From NCBI GenBank assembly GCA_011523615.1, contig WTGJ01000020.1:129511-193510 (forward strand): 64,000 nt of DNA. Reading direction: 5' to 3'. The notes beneath the pieces were generated by a model, which was not told where the DNA came from, searched no databases, and worked only from the letters and a program-made list of their open reading frames with translations. Shown in pieces: positions 16,539 through 24,739 of the stretch; position 1 is the first letter of the stretch, and each line of letters starts with the position of its first letter. The translations under genes and the position numbers were made by a program. Source of the DNA: Chloroflexota bacterium. GTDB taxonomy: Bacteria; Chloroflexota; Anaerolineae; Aggregatilineales; Phototrophicaceae.

Positions 16539-18017
16539 ATGGTACGAGTTTTTTGCGCATCGCTGGCCACAGAAACCAATACTTTCTCGCCGATGCCCAC
16601 CGGCATGGATGATTACGACATCATCCGCGCGCACGAACGAATGGATGAAGACGATGAAAGCATTCTCAACCGCGAGACGGTGTTCCGCCGGCTGTCTGAA
16701 GAACGGGGCTGGGAATTTGTGATGTCGCTTTCCGCTTTCGCCCAACCGGCCGGGAAAACCGTCCGGTACGTCTACGAAAGTTTGCGCGACGAAATCCTGG
16801 CTGACTTACGGGCGGCGCTGCCGGTGGATATCGTTTTCTTGCCTTTGCACGGTTCGATGATTGCCGATGGATACGACGATTGCGAAACGGACATGATCCA
16901 CCGAGTCCGCGAAATCGTCGGCCCGAATGCCAAAATCGGCGTGCACCTGGACCCCCACTGTGATGTGACTGAGCAGATGTGCGAAGAAGCGGATGCCATC
17001 ATCTTGATGAAAGAATACCCTCATTCCGATGGCGTCCCGAGGGCGGAAGAGTTGTTCGCCATCATCGCGGATGCCCATCAGGGGAAAGTACAACCCGTGA
17101 TGCGGATGCATGACTGTCGGATGATCGGCCTGTTCATGACGCCGGTCCAGCCGATGCGCGGTTTCGTGGATCGGATGCACGAACGTGAGGGAGAATCGGG
17201 CGTGCTCTCCTGCTCGCTCGTGCATTGCTTCCCCTGGGCGGATGTAGCCACGACGGGAACGCGAACCCTAGTGATCGCAGACCGGGACGCGGCCCTGGCC
17301 GAGCGTGTCGCCGAGGAATTGGCCGCTGAGCTCTTCCAGATTCGACATCATGTGGCAGCCACCTCGCGACCGATGGCGGAGACCTTCCGCCGTGCGCTGG
17401 CCATTGACCGCGGCGGGAAGCCAGTCGTCATCGCCGATCAAGCCGATAATCCCGGTGGCGGCGCCCCTTCCGATTCCACTTTCGTCACGCGCTACCTGAT
17501 CGAACAAGGAATTGGGGATACCTGCATCGGGTTGTTTTGGGATCCGATCGCGGTGAGAATCGCTTTTGCCGCGGGCGAAGGGGCCGAGTTGGAGATGCGC
17601 ATCGGCGGCAAGATGGGGCCCAGCAGCGGCGATCCGCTCGATCTACGAGTCAAAGTGATGGGACTGCAGCGCGATATGGAGCAAATCATCGACTGGGGTG
17701 AAAACGAACATCGCATTCCGCTGGGCGATGCCTGTGCCCTGCGAACCGCACAAGAGATCGACCTGGTGCTGATCAGCAAGCGCACTCAGTTGCTCACTCC
17801 GCAGGTCTTCCGCCATTTCGGGCTGGAACCGGAAAAACGCTCGCTCCTCATCGTCAAATCCACGCAACATTTTTACGGTTCATTTGCGCCCATCGCCGCC
17901 GAAGTGCTGTATATGTCCGCGCCCGGGGCGATTCCTCCGCAGTTCACCGAAATCCCCTACCAAAACGTGGACCTGCACAAATTCCCCTGGCTGGATGACC
18001 CCTTCGCGGCAGGTTGA
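16539..18017 (+). CDS. MlrC-family metallohydrolase (M81 / DUF1485)
   Basis: 492 residues. The start at 16539 has CAGGAGG in front, rather than the longer reading into the S9 gene. Typical M81 features are ETNTFSP near the N-terminus, PLHGSM (with the D-E-CETD segment after it), HLDPHCDVT and EYPHSDGVPR, which supply the zinc ligands, and QADNPGGGAPSD before the C-terminal MlrC domain. MlrC cleaves linearised microcystin in sphingomonads, but most relatives sit in general peptide or amide catabolism loci and their substrates are unknown. The neighbours here, two other peptidase-like genes, suggest breakdown of an acylated or modified peptide. Confidence 0.92.
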   Translation: MVRVFCASLATETNTFSPMPTGMDDYDIIRAHERMDEDDESILNRETVFRRLSEERGWEFVMSLSAFAQPAGKTVRYVYESLRDEILADLRAALPVDIVFLPLHGSMIADGYDDCETDMIHRVREIVGPNAKIGVHLDPHCDVTEQMCEEADAIILMKEYPHSDGVPRAEELFAIIADAHQGKVQPVMRMHDCRMIGLFMTPVQPMRGFVDRMHEREGESGVLSCSLVHCFPWADVATTGTRTLVIADRDAALAERVAEELAAELFQIRHHVAATSRPMAETFRRALAIDRGGKPVVIADQADNPGGGAPSDSTFVTRYLIEQGIGDTCIGLFWDPIAVRIAFAAGEGAELEMRIGGKMGPSSGDPLDLRVKVMGLQRDMEQIIDWGENEHRIPLGDACALRTAQEIDLVLISKRTQLLTPQVFRHFGLEPEKRSLLIVKSTQHFYGSFAPIAAEVLYMSAPGAIPPQFTEIPYQNVDLHKFPWLDDPFAAG

Positions 18018-18037
18018 TGCAGGGAGAGTGAGAGTAG

Positions 18038-19735
18038 CTAAAGCATTACGGCATGACGCTTGCGCAGGATCTTCCGTGTGCGTGCCAGCTCCCATTCGAT
18101 GCGAGGCGAATCCCAACCAAGCGCTTCAGCGGTGATTTGCGCAATTTCAACGAGCAATTCACGGCTCAATGAACCCCGCATCGCGATGAGCGTGCGCCGC
18201 AGCAACAAGTCATCCAGATGGCAGACTTGCTCCTGCTGGACCAGCTCGCAGATTTCGCCACGGGCATAATCCTCCAGGTGCTCCAGCGATTTCGCTTCTT
18301 CTGGGGGGATCTTGTGCGCCAGCAGCTTGCAATGGGTGCCATAACGGCTCAACCAGCGCGTCAACCAGCGCGGTTCATGGCCCGTTTCCTGCGCTAATTC
18401 CTCGATCCATCGCGTTTGCTCCGCTTCACTGAGCGGATAATCTCGCCCGCCGCCGATGGCAAGCGGTTCGCTGCTGCTGCGAAATTCGAGTCGCAACTGT
18501 TGCAACACCCAGCGCGCCGCACTTTCACTGAAGGCACGAAAATTGGTCCATTTGCCGCCAATCAGCGAAGCAATGGGAAACGGTCGTTCCGCTGTCGGTG
18601 GCAAAACTTGCAGATCATGATCGCGGCTGATCTCTCCTTCCCGGCCCGCCGACGAAGGTAAGGGGCGCACCCCGCAGGTGCGAAAGACGATATCTTCCAC
18701 CCGGACCTTCAATCGAGGGAACAGCCAGCGCAGCGCATCCAGCAAGTATTCCACCTCTTCCTCAGTGCAAATTGCTTGATCCGGGTGACGGATGCGGATG
18801 TCGGTCGTGCCAACCAGGACCTGATCGTAAAAGGGATAGCAGAGCAGAATCCGCCCATCGCGATGTTCGAAATAAATCATGTCGCCCTGCAGCGCGTCAT
18901 GGATTTCCTCATTCCGTAGGACGAGGTGCGAACCTTTGGTGCCGCCGATGAAGCTCGTATTTTCACCCAGGCGCTCATTGGCGGAATCAATCCAAGCGCC
19001 ACCCGCGTTCACCACGACGCAAGGCCGAAGGGAGAACTCTTCGCCGGAAAGGCAGTCTCTCAAGCAAACTTCTGCACCAGAGGATTGCTGGACGGAAACG
19101 TAATTCAGGGCCAACGCATCCGCCTGCATCGAACGGGCATCCCGCAGCAGATCCAGCGCGATGCGTTCCGGCTGCGGCATCCAAGCATCGTAATATACGG
19201 CCGTAGCGCGAATCTCGGGGTTCAGCTCGGGCCTCTGTTGGAGCGCTTGTTCACGGTTCAAGAAACGATGTGGTGGCAATTGGCGTCGTTTCCGCGTGTA
19301 AAAATCGTAAAACGATAAGCCGATTTTCACCAGCAAGGAACCGCGGCCCGTGGCTGGCCCGCCCCAACCCACAAAGCGCAACGGCGCAGACCAGAACCCC
19401 GCCCAGCGGGAGAGGATGGGGATGTGGATCGCCAGGGGTCGCGTCGCATGGGGTGCTTGGGTGAGGAGGAGATCCCGTTCACGGAGCGCTTCCTGCACCA
19501 GGCGAAATTCACCCTGCTCCAAATAGCGCAAACCGCCATGGAGCAAACGTGAGGAGGCGCCACTGGCGCCCGAGCAGTAGTCGTTGCCTTCCACCAAGAT
19601 CACTGGGATGCCGCGCAGGGCCAATTCCCGAAAAGTCCCGATGCCCACGATGCCACCGCCTACGATCAAGACCGGGCACGAATGGCGATTCTTCAGCGCC
19701 CGCAGGTCTTTTTCTCGTGTCGGTCTATCGTTCAT
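18038..19735 (-). CDS. glpD: FAD-dependent glycerol-3-phosphate dehydrogenase (GlpD family)
   Basis: 565 residues from the ATG at 19735; the longer frame upstream passes through the promoter. The FAD-binding Rossmann motif is VLIVGGGIVGIG (22-33), followed by the GlpD hallmark SSRLLHGGLRYLE (61-73) and a C-terminal alpha-glycerophosphate oxidase domain with GGRDYPL. It oxidises glycerol-3-phosphate to dihydroxyacetone phosphate at the membrane and passes electrons to quinone. No glycerol kinase or facilitator lies beside it. It faces the MlrC gene convergently with a 20-bp gap. Confidence 0.9.
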   Translation of the reverse strand: MNDRPTREKDLRALKNRHSCPVLIVGGGIVGIGTFRELALRGIPVILVEGNDYCSGASGASSRLLHGGLRYLEQGEFRLVQEALRERDLLLTQAPHATRPLAIHIPILSRWAGFWSAPLRFVGWGGPATGRGSLLVKIGLSFYDFYTRKRRQLPPHRFLNREQALQQRPELNPEIRATAVYYDAWMPQPERIALDLLRDARSMQADALALNYVSVQQSSGAEVCLRDCLSGEEFSLRPCVVVNAGGAWIDSANERLGENTSFIGGTKGSHLVLRNEEIHDALQGDMIYFEHRDGRILLCYPFYDQVLVGTTDIRIRHPDQAICTEEEVEYLLDALRWLFPRLKVRVEDIVFRTCGVRPLPSSAGREGEISRDHDLQVLPPTAERPFPIASLIGGKWTNFRAFSESAARWVLQQLRLEFRSSSEPLAIGGGRDYPLSEAEQTRWIEELAQETGHEPRWLTRWLSRYGTHCKLLAHKIPPEEAKSLEHLEDYARGEICELVQQEQVCHLDDLLLRRTLIAMRGSLSRELLVEIAQITAEALGWDSPRIEWELARTRKILRKRHAVML

Positions 19736-19774
19736 GCGCCGCGTTCTGCCACTTGCTCGCTCGGTCCTGGCGCC

Positions 19775-19803
19775 ATGGTAAAATCGCGTGCCCGATTCGG
19801 CAA
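19775..19803 (-). promoter_or_regulatory. Candidate promoter of glpD
   Basis: Minus strand: TTGCCG at 19803-19798, 17 bp, TACCAT at 19780-19775, about 40 bases before the glpD ATG. Confidence 0.35.
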
Positions 19804-19884
19804 GCAGTCCCTCATCGCACACTCTGCGGAATGCGGGCTGTTTTCGGGTTTGCGCCTGTAGGTCTGCCGCTCATCGACCGGTGC

Positions 19885-20043
19885 TCATTTCAGTCTCAAG
19901 TTCGCCAAAACCAACACCAGCCCACCGGAAGCCAACGCCAGCGTCAAGCCAACCACCAAATTTCCCAGCACCATTCCCGTGACCAAGCCCAGGAACACCG
20001 CCAGCATCACCCAGGAGAGCAGCCCCAGGTTCCTCGCGCCCAC
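19885..20043 (-). CDS. Small two-helix membrane protein
   Basis: 52 residues starting at GTG 20043, with an AAGGGAG ribosome-binding site a few bases upstream, ending TGA at 19885. The protein is almost entirely two hydrophobic helices: about 8-30 (LLSWVMLAVFLGLVTGMVL) and 30-47 (VVGLTLALASGGLVLVLA), with small-residue spacing (G and A every three to four positions), then a short basic tail NLRLK. I recognise no family. It fills most of the otherwise empty 399-bp space between glpD and the WecA-like gene and could share the glpD transcript. The evidence is hydrophobic periodicity plus ribosome-binding site only, so the call is moderate. Confidence 0.5.
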   Translation of the reverse strand: MGARNLGLLSWVMLAVFLGLVTGMVLGNLVVGLTLALASGGLVLVLANLRLK

Positions 20044-20134
20044 TCGCACTCCCTTGCATCCATGACGGGGTAATCAATCGCCCGCTGGGATGAGCGTAGG
20101 CCAGATGAAGGCGCTGCGCTAGATTCACAGCATC

Positions 20135-21157
20135 ATGCTCGCTTTCCCCATCCTGCCGATGCTGGTTTTCGGCTTCATCACCACGGTGATCCTCACGCCG
20201 ATTTCACGTATCCTGGCGTTTCGGGTCGGAATCGTAAAGGAACCGGGGCGCAGCCGAGATCTGCACCAGCAGACCATGCCTTTGCTCGGTGGGGTGGCCA
20301 TTTTCATCGCGATCGCCCTGGCCCTCTTGTTATTCAGCCCTGATGGCTGGCAAGCAGAATTCCTGGCCATCCTGTTTGGGACGGCCCTCGTCGCCTTCAT
20401 CGGTTTATTGGATGACCGTTTTTCCTTGCCCTGGGGCTTGCGTTTGGTCGTCATGACGCTGGCCGCCGTCGTCCTCGTCTTGAACGACATCCAGATCCAC
20501 CTCACCTACCACGTCGGGGTGGATATCCTGCTCACGATCCTGTGGGTGTTGACGCTGGTGAATGCGTTGAATTTCATGGACAACATGGATGGCTTATCCG
20601 CGGGAACGGCGGCGATCTGCGCCGGAACGCTCACGATCATCGCCTACACACAGGGTCAGTATCTGGTGAGCGCCATGGCTGCCTCTTTGACGGGGAGCGC
20701 ACTGGGTTTTCTCGTCTTCAACTTTTATCCCAGCAGCAGTTTCATGGGCGATATGGGCGCCTATGTCCTGGGGTACATCCTGGCCGTCAGCGGCATCAAA
20801 TTGACCTTCAGCGCTCAGCCTTTGAGCGTCACCTGGATGGTGCCGATTTTCGCCCTGGGCCTGCCCCTGTTCGATATTTCGCTCGTCGTGTTCACCCGTT
20901 TGGTCGAAGGCCGCTCACCCTGGCAAGGCGGTCGTGATCACAGCTCGCATCGCCTGTTGGCAGCGGGATTGGGGCAACGACAAACGCTGGCCTTGCTCTA
21001 CAGCCTGGCGGCCCTCCTGGGCGCAATGGCCCTCTACATCAGTTTGGCGCCCGCGGAAACCGCCTGGCGGGTCGGGATTCTGGGCTTCCTCCTGATGGGC
21101 ATCTTGTTCTGGGTCATGCAGGGCTTGCGCGCCCGTTTCGGCGAAGGGGGAGGATGA
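20135..21157 (+). CDS. WecA/TagO-like undecaprenyl-phosphate sugar-1-phosphate transferase
   Basis: 340 residues, about ten membrane helices. Family motifs: LLDDR (about 90-94), NALNFMDNMDGLSAG (143-157, the Mg2+/substrate aspartates), SFMGDMGAYVLG and the cytoplasmic HSSHRL loop (the HIHH-like motif of WecA rather than the MraY sequence). It moves a GlcNAc-1-phosphate-type sugar from UDP to undecaprenyl phosphate, starting a surface glycan. It starts a five-gene run with 4-bp or shorter spacing. No ribosome-binding site precedes the ATG, and a TAGATT lies nine bases upstream, so the mRNA may be nearly leaderless. Confidence 0.92.
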   Translation: MLAFPILPMLVFGFITTVILTPISRILAFRVGIVKEPGRSRDLHQQTMPLLGGVAIFIAIALALLLFSPDGWQAEFLAILFGTALVAFIGLLDDRFSLPWGLRLVVMTLAAVVLVLNDIQIHLTYHVGVDILLTILWVLTLVNALNFMDNMDGLSAGTAAICAGTLTIIAYTQGQYLVSAMAASLTGSALGFLVFNFYPSSSFMGDMGAYVLGYILAVSGIKLTFSAQPLSVTWMVPIFALGLPLFDISLVVFTRLVEGRSPWQGGRDHSSHRLLAAGLGQRQTLALLYSLAALLGAMALYISLAPAETAWRVGILGFLLMGILFWVMQGLRARFGEGGG

Positions 21158-22143
21158 CGGCACACGGCAAAGCGGCGGTCGCCCTCGTCACGGGTGGAGC
21201 TGGTTTCATCGGCTCGCACCTCGTCGAGCGCTTGTTGAAAGACGGCTATCGGGTGCGCGTGCTGGATAATTTTTCGACGGGCAAACGGGAAAACTTGGCC
21301 GAATTGCAAGGCGCGCTGGATGTCCAGGAAGGCAGCATCCTGGATGCAGCAGTTTTGGGCCGTGTTTGCCAGGGAGCCGAATTTATCTTTCACCTGGCCG
21401 CCTTACCCAGCGTGGCACGTAGCTTGAAGCAGCCTGAACTCACCCATGAGCAACTGGTCACCGGCACCTTGCGCGTCTTGCTGGCAGCGCGGGAAGCCGG
21501 CGTCCGCCGGGTGGTGTATGGCGCATCTTCTTCCGCCTATGGGGATATCGAGAGCGACCAGAAACAAGAAAGCCTCCCTCCCCAACCCATCTCTCCTTAC
21601 GCCGCGGCGAAACTGGCCGGCGAGTTCTACCATCAAGTATTCGCACAAGTGTACGGGCTGGAGACCGTATCCTTGCGCTTTTTCAACGTTTTTGGGCCAA
21701 AACAGGACCCGGATTCGGAGTATGCCGCTGTCATCCCGCGCTTCGTGAAACTCATGCTGGCCGACGAACGGCCCACCATCTTTGGTGATGGTTTGCAATC
21801 GCGCGATTTCACCTTTGTAGCCAACGTCGTGGATGGCATGTTGCTGGCCGCCCATGCACCGGCCATCCGCGGTCAAACCATCAACATCGCGACGGGTGAG
21901 CGCATCCGCGTCGTCGACCTGGTGCAGCAGATCAATGCCATCTTGGGCAAGCAGATTGATGCCATCCATGACGCACCCCGAACGGGGGATATCCGCCACT
22001 CTCTCGCCAATATCACCATGGCGAAGCGGCTGTTGGGCTATCAACCCAGAGTCAGTTTCAGCGAGGGCTTGCAACAGACCGTGGCCTGGTTCGCTGAACG
22101 TAGCAAATCTGAACGCAGCTTCGCTGAACGCAACCGACAGTAA
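21154..22143 (+). CDS. NAD-dependent UDP-sugar epimerase/dehydratase (GalE-like SDR)
   Basis: 329 residues of the extended short-chain dehydrogenase family. The NAD-binding motif is VTGGAGFIGSHLVERLL near the N-terminus, the serine is in YGASSSAYGD, and the catalytic pair is in SPYAAAKLAGE (Y-x3-K). The later RFFNVFGPKQDPDSEYA and FVANVVDGM segments are typical of UDP-glucose/GlcNAc 4-epimerases and UDP-glucuronate epimerases. It likely supplies a UDP sugar for the glycan made by its neighbours. The ATG overlaps the stop of the WecA-like gene (ATGA, 21154-21157). The exact sugar is not decidable from motifs. Confidence 0.9.
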   Translation: MTAHGKAAVALVTGGAGFIGSHLVERLLKDGYRVRVLDNFSTGKRENLAELQGALDVQEGSILDAAVLGRVCQGAEFIFHLAALPSVARSLKQPELTHEQLVTGTLRVLLAAREAGVRRVVYGASSSAYGDIESDQKQESLPPQPISPYAAAKLAGEFYHQVFAQVYGLETVSLRFFNVFGPKQDPDSEYAAVIPRFVKLMLADERPTIFGDGLQSRDFTFVANVVDGMLLAAHAPAIRGQTINIATGERIRVVDLVQQINAILGKQIDAIHDAPRTGDIRHSLANITMAKRLLGYQPRVSFSEGLQQTVAWFAERSKSERSFAERNRQ

Positions 22144-22148
22144 GCCTC

Positions 22149-23258
22149 ATGCGCATCCTGCACATCCTGAAAATCACGCGCATGGCTGGCGTAGAACGGC
22201 ATTTGCTGACCCTGTGCCCCGGTTTGCGGCAGCGTGGAGTCGACGCTCGTCTCTTGCTGTTGGTCGAACGCGACCGGCCGATGCCCGAATATCTGCGCGA
22301 ATGTGAGCAGCGCGGGATCCCCTGCCAGAGCCTGCTGATCCGGCACGATTTCGATCCCAGCCTGCCCTTCCGACTGGCGCGTGCCATCCGACAAATTGCG
22401 CCGGATATCGTACACCTGCACTTGATCCACGCCGAAATCTACGGCAATTGGGCAGCACGAAGAGCCGGGGTTCGCCAGATCATCGTCAGTCGTCACAACC
22501 AGGATGCCTTTCGTGAGCAACGATGGTTGCGTTTCGTACTGCGGCAACTGTGGAAAAAAGTCACGGCCGCCATTGTGATTGCCGACCATTTACGATGGCA
22601 AGTTGAAGCTACAGAACGAGTGCCAGCGGCCAAAATCCACCGCATCCATTATGGTTTGGCAGCAGCCGATCATCCGCGTCATTTTGCCTTGCGGAATGAA
22701 CTGGGCATCGCCGAGGAGGCGATTTTGCTGGGCTGTGTGTGCCGGTTGATGCTGCAAAAGGGGCTGAGCGACGGCTTGTTGGCCTTCGACCGCGGCGCAC
22801 CCAGCCATGCGCGGCTCGTCATCATCGGCGATGGCCCGCTACGCAACTCGCTCGAACAACAGGCAGCAACACTGCGCTCTCGGGATCGGATTCATTTCCT
22901 CGGTTGGCGCCAGGATGCAACCCGGTGCCTGGCAGACATCGATATCTTGCTGATGCCCAGCCTATGGGAAGGCTTCGGCCTCGTGTTATTGGAAGCATTT
23001 TCCACCGGTACCGCCATCATCGCCTCCAATGTAGGAGGCATCGCAGAGGTGGTGGAATCGGGGAAGAGTGGCTTGCTTTGCCCCCCGGGGGATATCGAAG
23101 CGTTTGCGGAGCAGATCGATATCCTTTGCGCCGATGGCGCCCTGCGCTCTCGCCTCGCCAGTGAGGGTCGGCACCGTTTCGAGCAGCATTTCACAGCCGC
23201 TAAAATGGTGACAGCCACATCAGCATTGTATCGTGAGCTTTTGGAGGCTCGTGGATGA
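22149..23258 (+). CDS. Glycosyltransferase family 4 (GT-B)
   Basis: 369 residues. The N-terminal domain begins RILHILKITRMAGVERHLL, the acceptor side of GT-B enzymes. The C-terminal Rossmann domain has CVCRLMLQKGLSDGLLAF, VIIGDGPLRNSLE and the donor-binding MPSLWEGFGLVLLEAF (E-x7-E type motif), ending in a helix that returns to the N-domain. A retaining transferase that adds a sugar to a lipid-linked glycan on the cytoplasmic face is the likely role. It begins five bases after the epimerase stop and overlaps the next small gene by 4 bp (ATGA, 23255-23258). Confidence 0.9.
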   Translation: MRILHILKITRMAGVERHLLTLCPGLRQRGVDARLLLLVERDRPMPEYLRECEQRGIPCQSLLIRHDFDPSLPFRLARAIRQIAPDIVHLHLIHAEIYGNWAARRAGVRQIIVSRHNQDAFREQRWLRFVLRQLWKKVTAAIVIADHLRWQVEATERVPAAKIHRIHYGLAAADHPRHFALRNELGIAEEAILLGCVCRLMLQKGLSDGLLAFDRGAPSHARLVIIGDGPLRNSLEQQAATLRSRDRIHFLGWRQDATRCLADIDILLMPSLWEGFGLVLLEAFSTGTAIIASNVGGIAEVVESGKSGLLCPPGDIEAFAEQIDILCADGALRSRLASEGRHRFEQHFTAAKMVTATSALYRELLEARG

Positions 23259-23452
23259 CGGTAGAGATTCGGATCGTAACCTTCGCCCTATCGGATCAGA
23301 AATCTCGCTCAGCGGCGGAAGAAGAACTGGCAGAATTGCTCAATGAGCGCTGGGTCATGATCAGCCAGGGGGCAAACGACGGCCAAGCGTTTTTCGTCTT
23401 GCAGAAAGGGGAAGCCGCACACTCGCGCTCTTTCCCCTTCACCAGCTCGTGA
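23255..23452 (+). CDS. Small DUF4177-like protein
   Basis: 65 residues, ATG overlapping the stop of the preceding glycosyltransferase. The sequence alternates a beta-strand (VEIRIVTFAL), a helix rich in Glu/Ala (AAEEELAELLNE) and two strands (RWVMISQG, AFFVLQKG). This is the alpha/beta layout of DUF4177 and related small proteins, in which LN-x-x-GW-x-xS is typical; here it reads LNERWVMIS. No function is known to me. The strict translational coupling and position between two glycosyltransferases argue that it is real and used with them, perhaps as a regulatory or scaffolding subunit. Confidence 0.6.
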   Translation: MTVEIRIVTFALSDQKSRSAAEEELAELLNERWVMISQGANDGQAFFVLQKGEAAHSRSFPFTSS

Positions 23453-23466
23453 TGAAACGGTCCTAG

Positions 23467-24609
23467 ATGCCGCGTCTGCTCTATCTGGTCAACATCCCGC
23501 GCTTTTTTGTGACGCATCGCCTCCCTCTGGCCCATGCCGTTCGCGAGGCTGGCTTTGAGGTTCACGTCGCTGCCGCGGGGAATGATGCCACCCACGCGCA
23601 ACGCATCCGAGAAGAGGGGTTTCCCTTCCATCCTTTGCCCATTCAGCAACACGGGATCAACCCGTTGCAGGAGCTGTCTTCCCTCTTGGCCAGCGCGCAA
23701 GTCATTCGCCAGCTGCGGCCGGATATTGTGCATACCTTCACGATCAAGCCGCTTTTGTATGTGGGATTGGCCGCCCATTTTCTCCGGAAGCCGGGCTTGA
23801 TCTTCTCGCTCACGGGCTTGGGATACCTATTCAGCGACCGCAGCAGGAAAGCAGCCCTGTTGCAGCAATTCATTCGGCTGCCGCTCCAGCTTGCCTTGCA
23901 GCATTCACGGTCGCGGCTCACCTTCCAGAATCCCGATGACCGGCAACGATTCATCCAGCTGGGCCTGGTGGCAGTGCAGCGCACGCACCTCATCCGCGGT
24001 TCCGGTGTCGACGTGCATCGTTTTCAACCTCGGCCGGAGAAGGACGGAACGCCCGTCATCCTCTTTGCCGGCCGCCTCCTACTGGCCAAAGGCATCCGCG
24101 ATTTCGTCGCGGTGGCCAGGAAGATGCGAGAAGCGGGCATCGATGCTCGTTTCCAGATCGCTGGTTACCCCGAGGCAGGAAATCCTGATTCGGTGGCTGA
24201 AGCTCAGTTGACTTCCTGGCGAAACGAGAACATCGTCGAGTTGCTCGGGACGGTCGAAGACATGCCATCGTTGATCGCCAATTCGCACGTCGTCTGTTTG
24301 CCCAGCCAATATGGCGAAGGGATCCCCAGCATTCTGTTGGAAGCGGCGGCCAGCGGGCGGGCCATCGTCACCACCGACATTGCGGGTTGTCGAGAGATCG
24401 CCCGCGATGGCGTCAATGCCTTGCTCATCGCACCCGGCCAGCGCGAAGCCCTGTACGATGCCTTGCTCCAGCTGATCCAACGACCGAATTGGCGCAGAGC
24501 GCTGGGCGCTCAAGGACGCGAAATCGCAACGCAAGAGTTCGCGCAAGAGCGGGTTTTCGGCGAAACGATCCAACTCTACCAGGAAGTGCTGTCCACTCTG
24601 CCAAGGTGA
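23467..24609 (+). CDS. Glycosyltransferase family 4 (PglA/WbnH-like)
   Basis: 380 residues. The opening RLLYLVNIPRFFVTHRLPLA and HVAAAGNDA match the GT4 subgroup that includes PglA and N-acetylgalactosaminyl transferases, in which -FF--HR-P-A is frequent. Later segments are PDIVHTFTIKPLLYVGLAA, GLGYLF, the donor domain ILFAGRLLLAKGIRDFV and the E-x7-E region SQYGEGIPSILLEAAASG. It likely extends the undecaprenyl-linked oligosaccharide started by the WecA-like enzyme. Last gene of the cluster; an imperfect hairpin with T-run follows at 24629-24653. Confidence 0.9.
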   Translation: MPRLLYLVNIPRFFVTHRLPLAHAVREAGFEVHVAAAGNDATHAQRIREEGFPFHPLPIQQHGINPLQELSSLLASAQVIRQLRPDIVHTFTIKPLLYVGLAAHFLRKPGLIFSLTGLGYLFSDRSRKAALLQQFIRLPLQLALQHSRSRLTFQNPDDRQRFIQLGLVAVQRTHLIRGSGVDVHRFQPRPEKDGTPVILFAGRLLLAKGIRDFVAVARKMREAGIDARFQIAGYPEAGNPDSVAEAQLTSWRNENIVELLGTVEDMPSLIANSHVVCLPSQYGEGIPSILLEAAASGRAIVTTDIAGCREIARDGVNALLIAPGQREALYDALLQLIQRPNWRRALGAQGREIATQEFAQERVFGETIQLYQEVLSTLPR

Positions 24610-24628
24610 AGATTTCTTCTTCCATTGG

Positions 24629-24653
24629 AAAAGGGCTGGCAACCTGGCCTTTT
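24629..24653 (+). terminator. Imperfect hairpin with T-run after the glycan cluster
   Basis: AAAAGG at 24629-24634 pairs with CCTTTT at 24648-24653. The inner part pairs only partly, through GG/CC at 24638-24639 and 24643-24644 with two mismatches. It ends in four T residues and also offers A/T runs on both strands. A weak rho-independent terminator, upstream of the next promoter. Confidence 0.4.
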
Positions 24654-24680
24654 GATGATTGCAATGATTTTTGTTAAGAT
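24652..24680 (+). promoter_or_regulatory. Promoter of the carbohydrate ABC operon
   Basis: TTGATG at 24652-24657, a 17-bp spacer and TAAGAT at 24675-24680. The same -10 (TAAGAT) occurs in the glnA promoter at the other end of the window. Confidence 0.5.
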
Positions 24681-24739
24681 GGCGCCGTATAACTTCTGGG
24701 TAAGCGAATCGAGTTGCAGCGCAGAGTGATGGTGGTTGG

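Noticed and set aside
19871-20128. 85-residue frame in the glpD-WecA gap
   Set aside because: It is Gly/Pro-rich without structure, whereas the overlapping frame 19885-20043 has a ribosome-binding site and two clear membrane helices.
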